64,000 bases of DNA from Bradyrhizobium iriomotense (GTDB lineage: Bacteria > Pseudomonadota > Alphaproteobacteria > Rhizobiales > Xanthobacteraceae): assembly GCF_030160715.1 (NCBI RefSeq), contig NZ_BSOW01000024.1, forward strand, positions 62,001 through 126,000, in the 5' to 3' direction. The notes below the pieces were generated by a model that was not told the DNA's origin, made no database searches, and was given only the letters and a program-made list of their open reading frames with translations. Made by a program: the position numbers and the translations under genes. This document shows positions 43,099 to 50,852 of the stretch, piece by piece. Position 1 is the stretch's first letter, and each line of letters opens with the position of its first letter.

Positions 43099-43368
43099 TT
43101 ACTTCGCGGCGGGGGCGGCGGTGCCGGCCTTCGCGGTCTTGATGCAGTCGGAGCGGAATTTCTTGCGCTCCTTGCCGTGCAGGCCCTTGGCATCGGCCTG
43201 CTTGGAGCATTCCTGCGATTCGGCCGAGCGCTCCTTCGGGGCCTTCTTGTCGGTCGTGGTGGTCGCGGCATCGCTCTTGGCTGCCGGCGCGGCGGTCTGC
43301 GCGAAGGCGGTACCGGTGGCGAACAGGGAGGCGAGGGCGACGACGGCGAGGCGCGAGGCGAGGGTCAT
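43099..43368 (-). CDS. PsiF-repeat small periplasmic protein, 89 aa
   Basis: From the start at 43368 (MTLASRLAVVALASLF) a signal peptide ends at AFAQ. A Lys/Thr/Ala-rich linker leads to the PsiF repeat KERSAESQECSKQADAKGLH and GKERKKFRSDCIKTAK, in which the two cysteines are spaced as in the phosphate-starvation-inducible PsiF family. Exported, probably periplasmic, function unknown. A GTG three codons earlier is a possible alternative start. Confidence 0.85.
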   Translation of the reverse strand: MTLASRLAVVALASLFATGTAFAQTAAPAAKSDAATTTTDKKAPKERSAESQECSKQADAKGLHGKERKKFRSDCIKTAKAGTAAPAAK

Positions 43369-43566
43369 GTGTTGCACTCTTGGTTGTAAATTGAGAAGGG
43401 CGGAGAACGTCGGCCCGCATTGCTGAACGCCACATGAATGGACTGCGCGCCGCGATCACTAAATTTTGGCCGCGAAAAGCATCGCTTCCTTGTCGGACGC
43501 CGCCGACACGCTAGGATAGTGATCCCAATTTGCTTCCCCGGGGCAGGTCAAAGGAGGAGACGAAGG

Positions 43567-44061
43567 ATGACCATTCAGACAAAATTGTTCTGCGCAATTG
43601 CAGCATCGAGCGTCGCGGCGTTGCTCGCGACGGCTCCGGCGAAGGCGCTGACCACGCAGGAATGCAGCGCCAAGTATCAAGCGGCCAAGAAGGAGGGCAC
43701 GCTTGGCAGCATGAAGTGGAATGATTTCCGCAAAGCGCAGTGCGGTGCGGACGCAACTCCCGCCGCGGCTCCCGCGGCCGCCGCACCGGCGCCGGCTGCT
43801 CCGGCCGAGCCGAAACAGGCGAAGAAGGAAGCCGCGCCCGCTGCGGCCCCCGCACCGACGATGCCGGTCGGCAACGCGATCTTCCCGAACGCGGTTGATC
43901 CGAAATATGCCAAGGAGACCGCGGGCAAGGCCCGCCTGCACACCTGCGTCGACCAGTACAATTCCAACAAGACGACCAACGCCAATGGCGGCATGAAGTG
44001 GATCGAGAAGGGCGGCGGCTACTACAGCGAATGCAACAAGCGGCTGAAGGGCGCCGCGTAA
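43567..44061 (+). CDS. Secreted two-module cysteine protein, 164 aa
   Basis: The ATG at 43567 has an excellent site, AAAGGAGGAGACGAAGG. A signal peptide ends near AKALTT. Two related modules flank an Ala/Pro/Lys-rich linker (about 60-95): ECSAKYQAAKKEGTLGSMKW ending in AQC, and TCVDQYNSNKTTNANGGMKW ending in SEC. Both share Cys-x3-Tyr, Gly-x0/1-MKW and a closing Cys, so the gene probably arose by internal duplication. Envelope protein; role unknown. Confidence 0.85.
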   Translation: MTIQTKLFCAIAASSVAALLATAPAKALTTQECSAKYQAAKKEGTLGSMKWNDFRKAQCGADATPAAAPAAAAPAPAAPAEPKQAKKEAAPAAAPAPTMPVGNAIFPNAVDPKYAKETAGKARLHTCVDQYNSNKTTNANGGMKWIEKGGGYYSECNKRLKGAA

Positions 44062-44102
44062 GGCTTGAAACGTATCGGCGGCCGGGGCAACGCTCCGGCC
44101 GC

Positions 44103-44657
44103 TCAGTCGTTCGCGAGCAGCTTCTCTGCCGACCTTGCAATCATCTGCGCTCGCTTGCGCGGGCCGCGCTCGACGAAGAGCAGGCTTTGGCCGAACACGA
44201 AGCAGTAGAACAGGAAGGCCTGCGCATCGGCCTCATCGGTGCCGAGGCCCGTCGCTCGATAGAGCTCCGCGACATGTTTGAGACGCGCCGCGTCGACGCT
44301 TGCCACCGCTGACGCCGCAGTCTCGTCGGCTCTCGCCCACTGCCGGATCGCGAGCTCGATAGCCATGGCGGCCGGGTTCATGCGTTCGGAATAAAGCTGG
44401 ATCACCGCCTTCAGCCGCTCGCGCGGGCTTTGTCCGTCGAGGCTCGTCTGCTGCGCGATCGCTTCCGTGCGTCCCTCGCGCCAGCGTTCCAGCATCGCGC
44501 CCAGCAGCGCGGCGCGGTCGGCGAAGCGGCGGTAGAAGCCGCCCTTGGTGACGCCGAGATTTTTCGCGAGCACCTCGACCCGCACGCCCTCGACCCCGGT
44601 GCGGGCAAGCTCCGCGAAGGCCGCCTCGACCCAGACATCGCCTTTGGCATCACTCAT
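44103..44657 (-). CDS. TetR/AcrR-family repressor
   Basis: A 184-aa regulator from ATG 44657 (MSDAKGDVWVEAAFAELARTG). The N-terminal helix-turn-helix is GVEGVRVEVLAKNLGVTKGGFYRRFADRAALL (about 21-52). The C-terminal helical domain would bind a ligand. It is transcribed divergently from two thioesterase genes, and palindromes of type TGATACG-N4-CGTATCA lie symmetrically in the gap (44680-44697 and 44715-44732). The likely role is control of itself and of the thioesterases in response to an acyl or aromatic ligand. Confidence 0.93.
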   Translation of the reverse strand: MSDAKGDVWVEAAFAELARTGVEGVRVEVLAKNLGVTKGGFYRRFADRAALLGAMLERWREGRTEAIAQQTSLDGQSPRERLKAVIQLYSERMNPAAMAIELAIRQWARADETAASAVASVDAARLKHVAELYRATGLGTDEADAQAFLFYCFVFGQSLLFVERGPRKRAQMIARSAEKLLAND

Positions 44658-44679
44658 GAATTCGCCTCTCACCGAGGTT

Positions 44680-44732
44680 TGATACGGTGCCGTATTGCTA
44701 ACCCGCCATGGGCCTGATACGCTACCGTATCA
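44680..44732. promoter_or_regulatory. Two TetR operators in the tetR-thioesterase gap
   Basis: Site 1, 44680-44697: TGATACG-GTGC-CGTATTG (one arm mismatch). Site 2, 44715-44732: TGATACG-CTAC-CGTATCA (perfect 7-bp arms). The centres are 35 bp apart. Site 1 ends 23 bases from the tetR start codon and site 2 ends 23 bases before the thioesterase start codon. Confidence 0.8.
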
Positions 44733-44755
44733 AAATCAAAAGGCGGGAAACGGCG

Positions 44756-45181
44756 ATGCAGGAGGCGACCTATCGCGGCACGGTCTATCCGTGGCAATGC
44801 GACCATGTCGGCCACATGAACATCATGTGGTATGTCGGCAAGTTCGACGAGGCCAACTGGAATCTGTTCGCGCGCCTCGGGCTGACGCCGAGCTATCTGC
44901 GCAGCTCAGGCCGCGGTATGGCCGCGGTGCAGCAGAACATCACCTACAAGCGCGAGCTGCTCGCCGGCGACATCATCGCGATTCGCAGCATTGTGCTCGA
45001 GCTCCGCGAGAAATCGATCCGCTTCCGCCACGAGATGAGCAACGCCGAGACCGGCGAGATCGCCGCAACTTGCGAGATCACCGCGGTGCACATGGACCGA
45101 GCGGCGCGCAAGTCGACGCCGTTCGAAGCCGTCATCCGCGAGACCGCAATGCGGCATCTCGCCGAGCCGGTCATGGCGTGA
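44756..45181 (+). CDS. Acyl-CoA thioesterase, hotdog fold (4HBT type)
   Basis: A 141-aa single-hotdog protein from ATG 44756 (MQEATYRGTVYPWQCDHVGHMN). The PWQCDHVGHMNIMWYVGKFDEANW motif holds the catalytic Asp/His of the YbgC/4-hydroxybenzoyl-CoA type thioesterases. The frame could reach 44708 but that start lies in the operator. It is first in a two-gene operon with the PaaI-type gene. The substrate class is unknown; the TetR pairing suggests ligand-induced acyl-CoA turnover. Confidence 0.9.
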   Translation: MQEATYRGTVYPWQCDHVGHMNIMWYVGKFDEANWNLFARLGLTPSYLRSSGRGMAAVQQNITYKRELLAGDIIAIRSIVLELREKSIRFRHEMSNAETGEIAATCEITAVHMDRAARKSTPFEAVIRETAMRHLAEPVMA

Positions 45182-45185
45182 CGCG

Positions 45186-45653
45186 ATGACCACCTTCGAG
45201 CCCAGGAATCCCGATTTTCGCGCGGCCGCAACCCGACTGTTCGACGGCCAGCCGGTGATGCGCACACTCGGCATCTCGCTCGCGCGCCTTGCGCCGGGCG
45301 AGGCGGAGCTGGCGATGGATTATGCGGCCGGCTTCACCCAGCAGAACGGCTTCGTGCATGCCGGCATCATCACCGCAGGCCTCGACAATGCCTGCGGCGT
45401 TGCCGCTTTCACGCTGATGCCACGCCAAGCCGACATCCTCACCGTCGAGTTCAAGACCAACCTGCTCGCGCCGGCGCGGGGCGAGGGCTTCGTCTTCAGG
45501 GCCGAGGTGGTCAAGCCGGGCCGCACGCTCACTTTCTGCGAGGCCAAGGCCTTCGCGCGGCAGGACGGTGCGACGACGCTGGTTGCGACCATGACCGCCA
45601 CGCTGGTGGCGCTGGTCCGCCGCGACGCGGCGCAAGCCAGCTCTCCTGCCTGA
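45186..45653 (+). CDS. PaaI-family thioesterase
   Basis: A 155-aa hotdog protein with the PaaI pattern: GEAELAMDYAAGFTQQNGFVHAGIITAGLDNACGVAAF (about 38-76), where NGFVHAG carries the usual active-site Asn/His/Gly, then ILTVEFKTNLLAPARGEGF and EAKAFARQDGATTLVATMTATL. The start is four bases after the stop of the preceding thioesterase gene, so both are translated as one unit. Probably releases free acids from (aryl)acyl-CoAs. Confidence 0.92.
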   Translation: MTTFEPRNPDFRAAATRLFDGQPVMRTLGISLARLAPGEAELAMDYAAGFTQQNGFVHAGIITAGLDNACGVAAFTLMPRQADILTVEFKTNLLAPARGEGFVFRAEVVKPGRTLTFCEAKAFARQDGATTLVATMTATLVALVRRDAAQASSPA

Positions 45654-45788
45654 GCCAAATGCGGCTGGGATAGCCCGTATACCGTTTTTTCGGCTGTCAT
45701 TACCGGCGCCGCACTCTATATGCTGGTGCGTAACGCTTCTGCGCCTCAGGCCGTAGAAGCACCGACGGGGCCGAACTGGGACGGGTTT

Positions 45789-46451
45789 ATGATCGGACTT
45801 GAAGACAAACCAACGCGGCGCGTGGCGCTGACGCTGATCGGGGCTGGCGCGGTGCTCGCAGGCGGCCTCCGCACCAGCTGCGCGGCGACGGCCGATGACG
45901 ATACCATTCTGACCGAAGCCGCCGTGCTGCGCGATCCCGACGTGCCCGTGATCGGCAACCGTGACGGCGACATCACCATCGTCGAATGGTCCGATTATCA
46001 ATGTCCCTATTGCCGCCGCGTCGAGCCGGAGCTGCGCCAGATCGTCCAGGACGACGGCAAGGTCCGGCTGGTGCTGAAGGACTGGCCGATCCTCGGGCCG
46101 GTCTCGGTAGCCGCGGCGCGGATGGCGCTCGCGGCCAAATTCCAGGACAAGTACGACCAGGCGCATGATGCGATGATGGGCGTGAATTCGCGCCTGACCG
46201 AGCCGCGCATCAATGAGCTGTTGGCGGGCGCCGGCGTCGACATGGATCGCCTGAAGCGCGATCTCGCCGGCCGCGCCAAGGACATCGACGCGATCCTGAA
46301 ACGCAACAGCAATCAGGCCGAGGCCTTCGGCTTCCGCGGCACGCCGTCTTTCATCGTCGGCAAATTCCGAGTGCCGGGCGTGCTTACCATGGCCGAGTTC
46401 GAGCAGGCGATCGCGGACGCGCGCAAGGCGAAGGCAGGCAAAAGCAACTGA
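45789..46451 (+). CDS. DsbA-family thiol oxidoreductase, twin-arginine-like leader
   Basis: A 220-aa protein from ATG 45789 (MIGLEDKPTRRVAL), preceded by GGGACGGG. The leader PTRRVALTLIGAGAVLAGG is a fair twin-arginine signal. The thioredoxin-type active site is CPYC (Cys72, Cys75) in WSDYQCPYCRRVEP, with the cis-Pro region FRGTPSFIVGKFRVPG near 190. It forms or carries disulfides in the periplasm. A longer frame to 45720 is possible. DsbB lies about 4 kb upstream. Confidence 0.9.
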   Translation: MIGLEDKPTRRVALTLIGAGAVLAGGLRTSCAATADDDTILTEAAVLRDPDVPVIGNRDGDITIVEWSDYQCPYCRRVEPELRQIVQDDGKVRLVLKDWPILGPVSVAAARMALAAKFQDKYDQAHDAMMGVNSRLTEPRINELLAGAGVDMDRLKRDLAGRAKDIDAILKRNSNQAEAFGFRGTPSFIVGKFRVPGVLTMAEFEQAIADARKAKAGKSN

Positions 46452-46470
46452 GCGCGGTCAGTCGAGACAA

Positions 46471-46499
46471 AGGCGCCGTCGCGGATAGCGACGGCGCCT
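46471..46499. terminator. Stem-loop between convergent genes
   Basis: AGGCGCCGTCGC pairs perfectly with GCGACGGCGCCT across a five-base loop (GGATA). It starts 20 bases after the DsbA stop and 28 bases from the end of the opposing small gene. No strong T run on either side; it is suited to act in both directions. Confidence 0.7.
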
Positions 46500-46527
46500 C
46501 GTCAATGGATTGCTGACTAGAACCCGC

Positions 46528-46728
46528 TTATTTCGACGAAATCCTCACCCAGTCCTTGTGCGCGCGGTCCACCAGCGCGTCCCAGTCGGCCTTGGCGACA
46601 TCCCAGTTTACGATGGTGCGATTGGTCGCTGCGACCTCACCGCTGGCAGATGTCTGCATCGAGTCGTGAATGTAGACGCCGACGCCAAGCAGCAGCGCGC
46701 CCAAAATCATTCCGAACAAAGTCTTCAT
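46528..46728 (-). CDS. Small membrane-anchored protein, 66 aa
   Basis: The start at 46728 (MKTLFGMILGALLLGVGVYIHDS) has GGAGG six bases upstream, so an earlier frame to 46770 is rejected. One TM segment (about 4-20) is followed by a 45-residue periplasmic tail with TNRTIVNWDVAKADWDALVDRAHKDWVRI. The family is not recognised. An exact EcfG promoter at 46753-46777 lies just upstream, so it should be induced by general stress. Confidence 0.8.
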   Translation of the reverse strand: MKTLFGMILGALLLGVGVYIHDSMQTSASGEVAATNRTIVNWDVAKADWDALVDRAHKDWVRISSK

Positions 46729-46752
46729 AGTGAACCTCCGGTGACCGGCAAT

Positions 46753-46777
46753 AACGTAAGTGCCCAACAAGAGTTCC
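46753..46777 (-). promoter_or_regulatory. EcfG-type promoter (exact match)
   Basis: On the minus strand GGAAC (46777-46773), a 16-base spacer, then CGTT (46756-46753). The expected transcript start is about 46746, some 18 bases before the ATG of the 66-aa gene, leaving just room for its GGAGG site. Confidence 0.75.
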
Positions 46778-46809
46778 CGGTCAGTGCGGCGAGGATATGG
46801 ACGACCTGT

Positions 46810-47880
46810 TCACCCGCCATTCAGCCATTGCAGCAACTGCGCATTGATCTCGCGGGGATAGCAATGGCTGAGGTCGTCGATCTCGCGATAGGTGGCGTCG
46901 GCGCCGGCGGCAGACAGGGTTGACTGCGTCTGCCGCGCGACCTGCACGGGAAACATCCAGTCGAGCCGGCCGTGGGTGATGAAAACCGGCAACCCTTGCA
47001 GGCGCGCGTCGTCCGCCGTCTCCGCCATCAGCGGATGGAACGCCGCGGAGACCGGCGCAAGATGCGTGAAGGGCGAGGCGGCCTCGAGCCCGCTGACATA
47101 GCAGAACGTGCCGCCGTCGCTCATGCCGGTCAAAAGCAGGCGAGACGGATCGACATTCCACAGGCCGCGGACGGTTTCGAGGATGCGTGCAAGATTGGGA
47201 GTGTCCGCGTCGTCGCCCATCAGCGCCCAGGTCGGACCCGTCGCAGTCGGCGCGATCAGGATCGCACCGATGCTGCGTGCGTCGCGCAGCCAGCTCCACA
47301 GGAAGCCGCGGCCATTGCCGCTGCCGCCATGCAGCGCCATCACCAGCGGCCAGGGCCGATCGGGCGTGTAGTATTCCGGCACGTAGAGCGAGTAGCCGCC
47401 GCGGCTGCCGGGTTCGTTGTTGCGATGGAAGATACCGGTCTGACCGATGGGAGCCTCGGATAGCCGGGTCAGCAGATCTTCGTCCTCGCGCATTGCGGCG
47501 TTGAGAAAGAAGCTGCTCACCGGCGGAAATTTCGCCGCAAGCGGATAGAGCGCCTCCTGCGCGCGCGGCAGGTGGCGCAGCGCGCGGAAGACGGCGACGA
47601 GATCGCCATTGCCGGCTTGAACGGTCCGCAGGCCGACGAATGCGGCGAGCGTTTCCTCGCAGGCGCGATCAAGCGAGCTCCGCATGTCGGCAAAGGCGTG
47701 CGGCCAATCGGAGAGCTGCGACCGCGCGGCCTGCAACGCCACATCCGGGGTGCCGATCGCAGACATGACGGAGTCGAAAGCCGGCGGATGCAGGTGCCGC
47801 GCGACGAAGCCGAGCGCCTCCAGCGCATCGAGCAGCGGCGGCAGCACGGCCACGATGTCGTCCACCACAGCCTCGCTCAT
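46810..47880 (-). CDS. Alpha/beta hydrolase (polyhydroxybutyrate-depolymerase-like esterase)
   Basis: A 356-aa protein from ATG 47880 (MSEAVVDDIVAVLPP). An N-terminal helical domain (about 1-130) precedes the hydrolase: YSLYVPEYYTPDRPWPLVMALHGGSGNGRGFLW (about 165-197), the nucleophile elbow LLLTGMSDGGTFCYVS (about 265-280, Ser in GMSDG), and HGRLDWMFPV (about 320) with a closing His in DDLSHCYPRE. No signal peptide, so probably cytoplasmic. Forms an operon with the degenerate HtrA-like gene, 50 bases upstream. Confidence 0.87.
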   Translation of the reverse strand: MSEAVVDDIVAVLPPLLDALEALGFVARHLHPPAFDSVMSAIGTPDVALQAARSQLSDWPHAFADMRSSLDRACEETLAAFVGLRTVQAGNGDLVAVFRALRHLPRAQEALYPLAAKFPPVSSFFLNAAMREDEDLLTRLSEAPIGQTGIFHRNNEPGSRGGYSLYVPEYYTPDRPWPLVMALHGGSGNGRGFLWSWLRDARSIGAILIAPTATGPTWALMGDDADTPNLARILETVRGLWNVDPSRLLLTGMSDGGTFCYVSGLEAASPFTHLAPVSAAFHPLMAETADDARLQGLPVFITHGRLDWMFPVQVARQTQSTLSAAGADATYREIDDLSHCYPREINAQLLQWLNGG

Positions 47881-47930
47881 CTGCTCGCGTTCCTGTTCTG
47901 CTTGCGTGCGGCCTGGCAGTGCAAGCCTGT

Positions 47931-48902
47931 TCAGTGCAATCTTGGTGCCTTCAACAGCTTCATGCGGTCGGTCGAGGTCACCGTCACGTCGAAGGTGACG
48001 CCTTCGTGGTGCACCGTCAGGGGCACGTCGACGCCCGCGGTACCGAGCCCCCACAGCCTGCGGTAGAAGCCTGTCTGGCTCGTCACTTTCTCGCCATCGA
48101 CGGCCAGGATGACGTCGCCGGTCTTGAGCTCGGCGCGCGCCGCCGGCCCGTTTGACGAGATGCCGATGATCACCACGCGGCGATCGATCTCGGTCGAAAA
48201 CAGCCCGAGCCACGGCCGCGCCGGCTTGTTGACGCGGCCGAATTGACGCAAATCGTCCAGGATCGGCGTGAGCAGGTCGATCGGCACGACCATGTTGACG
48301 TGCTCGGCCTTGCCATCGCGTTCGCGCTCGAGCTGGAGCGAGCCGATTCCGATCAGCTCGCCGCGATCGTTGAACAGCCCCGTGCCACCCCAGTTCGGAT
48401 GGGCGGGATAGGTGAAGATCGCCTCATCCAGCAGATATTCCCAGTAGCCCGCGAATTCCTGCTTGGCCACAATCTGGCTCGCGACCGAGCGCGTGCGCCC
48501 GCCGGCGCCGCCGACCACGACGCGATCGCCGGTCCTGGTCGCGGCCGACGAGCCGAGCGGAACGGGCGCAATGTCGAGCTTGCCAAGCGCCTGCACCAGG
48601 CCGAAGCCGGTGACCTGGTCGAAACCCACGACATGGCCTTCCATCACGCGTCCGTCGCCAAGATGCAGCCATACCGCTTCCGCCTCGGTAATGAGGTAGC
48701 CGATGGTCAGCACCAGTCCGTCATCGATCACGATGCCATTGCCGGCGCGCTCGGTGCCGAGCGTCTCGGCGCTGAAGGCGTCCGGCGGAATGATGGAATG
48801 CAGGCCGACGACGGAGGAGAGCACACGGTCGAGATCGAATCCATAGTCGCCGGTATGCGGCTGATGTGCCGGCGGCACTCTCCATTCAGTCAGAGCGGGC
48901 AT
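47931..48902 (-). CDS. HtrA-like pseudoprotease with PDZ domain
   Basis: A 323-aa protein from ATG 48902 (MPALTEWRVPPAHQ), AAGGAG site upstream. It follows the S1C trypsin fold: a Gly-rich entry RAGNGIVIDDGLVLT, core strands VPLGSSAATRTGDRVVV, and C-terminal PDZ (GISSNGPAARAELKTGDVILAVDG, about 235-258). Aligned by eye to HtrA, the catalytic His (TNNHV) is Tyr (TIGYL), the Asp (TDLAL) is Gly (TGFGL) and the Ser (GNSGGPL) is Gly (NWGGTGL). No signal peptide. Probably a cytoplasmic binding or scaffold protein. Confidence 0.88.
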   Translation of the reverse strand: MPALTEWRVPPAHQPHTGDYGFDLDRVLSSVVGLHSIIPPDAFSAETLGTERAGNGIVIDDGLVLTIGYLITEAEAVWLHLGDGRVMEGHVVGFDQVTGFGLVQALGKLDIAPVPLGSSAATRTGDRVVVGGAGGRTRSVASQIVAKQEFAGYWEYLLDEAIFTYPAHPNWGGTGLFNDRGELIGIGSLQLERERDGKAEHVNMVVPIDLLTPILDDLRQFGRVNKPARPWLGLFSTEIDRRVVIIGISSNGPAARAELKTGDVILAVDGEKVTSQTGFYRRLWGLGTAGVDVPLTVHHEGVTFDVTVTSTDRMKLLKAPRLH

Positions 48903-49172
48903 AAAGCTCTCTCCTTGCTGGTCTCTTGGCCTTTCGGCGTCGCTTCCGGTATTTGCGGCAACGAGCAAGGCGCGAAGCATCGGCAATGTATGCCTCGAAG
49001 GGCGGTCTTGAAAGACCGTTGGAACAGTTGGCCGACGCGAATTGATGAAATCGGTGTCAGACTGCGTGCCGCTTCGGCCGCATGGCTGCTGTCCCGGCCG
49101 GTGCTAGGCGGGCTGAAGCGAAGCTGCTAACCATTGCCGCTTCGTTTGACCAAGGGATCACGGACGACAAGC
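48903..49172. other. Divergent intergenic region, 270 bp
   Basis: Between the HtrA-like gene (leftward) and the M20 gene (rightward). No gene is seen. A TTGGAACAGTTGGCCGACG stretch is at about 49018-49036 but has no CGTT at the EcfG spacing. Nothing clearer than generic promoter-like AT-rich spots (GAATTGATGAAATC at about 49038). Confidence 0.4.
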
Positions 49173-50591
49173 ATGGACAACCGCAGCGACATCTGGCGTG
49201 GCATTGATACGATCAAGGCGCGTTTTATCGACTTGAGCGACAAGGTCTGGGGGACGCCCGAGGTGTGCTACACGGAGGCGCGCTCCGCCGCCGAGCACCT
49301 CGCCGAGCTGCGCCATCAAGGTTTCAGCATCACCGAGAATGTCGCCGGGATTCCGACCGCGCTGATGGGCGAGTGGGGCGAGGGCGGTCCGGTCATCGCC
49401 TTCATGGGTGAATATGACGCGCTTCCGGGCCTCAGCCAGGAGGCAGGTGTTGCCGAGCATCGTCCGGTCGAGACCGGCGGCCATGGTCATGGCTGCGGTC
49501 ACAATCTGCTCGGTTCGGCGGCTCTGCTCGCGGCGACCGCGGTGAAGGACTGGCTCGCCGAGCACAAGGTGCCCGGCCGCGTGCGTTATTATGGCTGCCC
49601 GGCCGAGGAAGGCGGCGCGGCCAAGGCCTTCATGGTGCGCTCCGGCGCGTTCGAAGATGCCGACATCGCCATCACCTGGCATCCCCACAGCTTCTGGGAA
49701 GTGGCGGTGACGCCGTCGCTGGCCAACACGCGCGCCGACTTCATCTTCACCGGCCGCACCTCGCATGCGGCGGCTTCGCCCCATCTCGGTCGCTCCGCGC
49801 TCGACGCGGTCGAGTTGATGAACGTCGGCGTCAACTACATGCGCGAGCACATGCCGAGCGACGCGCGCGTGCACTACGCGCTGCTCGACACCGGCGGCAT
49901 CGCGCCGAACGTCGTGCAGGCCCATGCCCGCGTGCGCTACTCCATTCGCGCCCGCGATCTGCCCGGCATGAACGAGCTGGTCGGGCGCGTGAACAAGATC
50001 GCGCAGGGCGCAGCCCTGATGACCGAGACCAAGATGGAGATGAAGATCATTTCAGCCGTCTCCAACATCCTGCCCAATGCGCCGCTGGAGCAGGCGTTGC
50101 ACCGGGTCATGGAAGAGCTCGGGCCGCCGCATTTCGACGATGCCGACAAGAATTTCGCCGGCCAGATTCGCGCCACGCTGAGCGACAAGGACATCGCGTC
50201 GGTCTATTACGCGATCGGCATGGAGCCGACGGAGCGGCCGCTTGCCGACTTCCTGGTGCCGCTCGATGCCAAGCGCAATCCGCTGATCGGCTCGACTGAC
50301 GTCGGTGACGTGAGCTGGGTGGTGCCGACGGTGCAGGTCCACGCACCGACGGTTGCAATCGGCACGCCCTTCCACACCTGGCAGGTGGTGGCGCAAGGCA
50401 AGAGCCCGCATGCCCACAAGGCGATGGTGCAGGCCGCCAAGGCGATGGCCGGTCTCGGCATCAAGGCGCTGACGGAGCCTGAGCTGATCAAGGCTGCGAA
50501 GGCGGACCTGAAGAATCGCACCGCGAAGACGCCCTATGTCTGCCCGCTGCCGGACCATGTCGCGCCGCCGCTGGATATGTCCGTGGCGTAG
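49173..50591 (+). CDS. M20-family amidohydrolase (AbgB-like)
   Basis: A 472-aa metallopeptidase-fold hydrolase, start 49173 (MDNRSDIWRGID). Metal ligands are in HGHGCGHN (residues 104-111), with the catalytic YYGCPAEEGGAAKAFM (about 141-156) supplying Glu, and a dimerisation lid with HAAASPHLGRSALDAVELM (about 195-215) and RVRYSIRARDLPGM. It resembles p-aminobenzoyl-glutamate or N-acyl amino-acid hydrolases. It precedes an ABC importer of the dipeptide type, so it probably hydrolyses the imported compound. Confidence 0.92.
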   Translation: MDNRSDIWRGIDTIKARFIDLSDKVWGTPEVCYTEARSAAEHLAELRHQGFSITENVAGIPTALMGEWGEGGPVIAFMGEYDALPGLSQEAGVAEHRPVETGGHGHGCGHNLLGSAALLAATAVKDWLAEHKVPGRVRYYGCPAEEGGAAKAFMVRSGAFEDADIAITWHPHSFWEVAVTPSLANTRADFIFTGRTSHAAASPHLGRSALDAVELMNVGVNYMREHMPSDARVHYALLDTGGIAPNVVQAHARVRYSIRARDLPGMNELVGRVNKIAQGAALMTETKMEMKIISAVSNILPNAPLEQALHRVMEELGPPHFDDADKNFAGQIRATLSDKDIASVYYAIGMEPTERPLADFLVPLDAKRNPLIGSTDVGDVSWVVPTVQVHAPTVAIGTPFHTWQVVAQGKSPHAHKAMVQAAKAMAGLGIKALTEPELIKAAKADLKNRTAKTPYVCPLPDHVAPPLDMSVA

Positions 50592-50852
50592 AATTCCGTC
50601 TCGATACTTCGTCTGATCTGCCGAACAAATTTTTCGCAGTGCAGCGTTGATTGGCGGGCGTTTTAGCGCCGAATTGCCGAACGGTTGGGCGGCGAAATGA
50701 AGTTTTGCCCAACGGACAGCCAGAAGACCGTTTGCATACATACGGTCGCAGTTGACGTACGCCCCATTCAGTGTGCCATCTACCGCCAGCCAACTGGGTG
50801 GCCGCACCTCGCGACCGCCTGCATCCATATTGGAACCAGACGGGGGACCGCC
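50592..50852. promoter_or_regulatory. Upstream region of the ABC importer with a short inverted repeat
   Basis: A 261-bp gap without a gene. GACCGT (50726-50731) and ACGGTC (50742-50747) flank TTGCATACAT, an imperfect palindrome suitable for a regulator. The upstream part has GCCGAATTGCCGAACGG. The gap implies that the importer has its own promoter. Confidence 0.4.
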
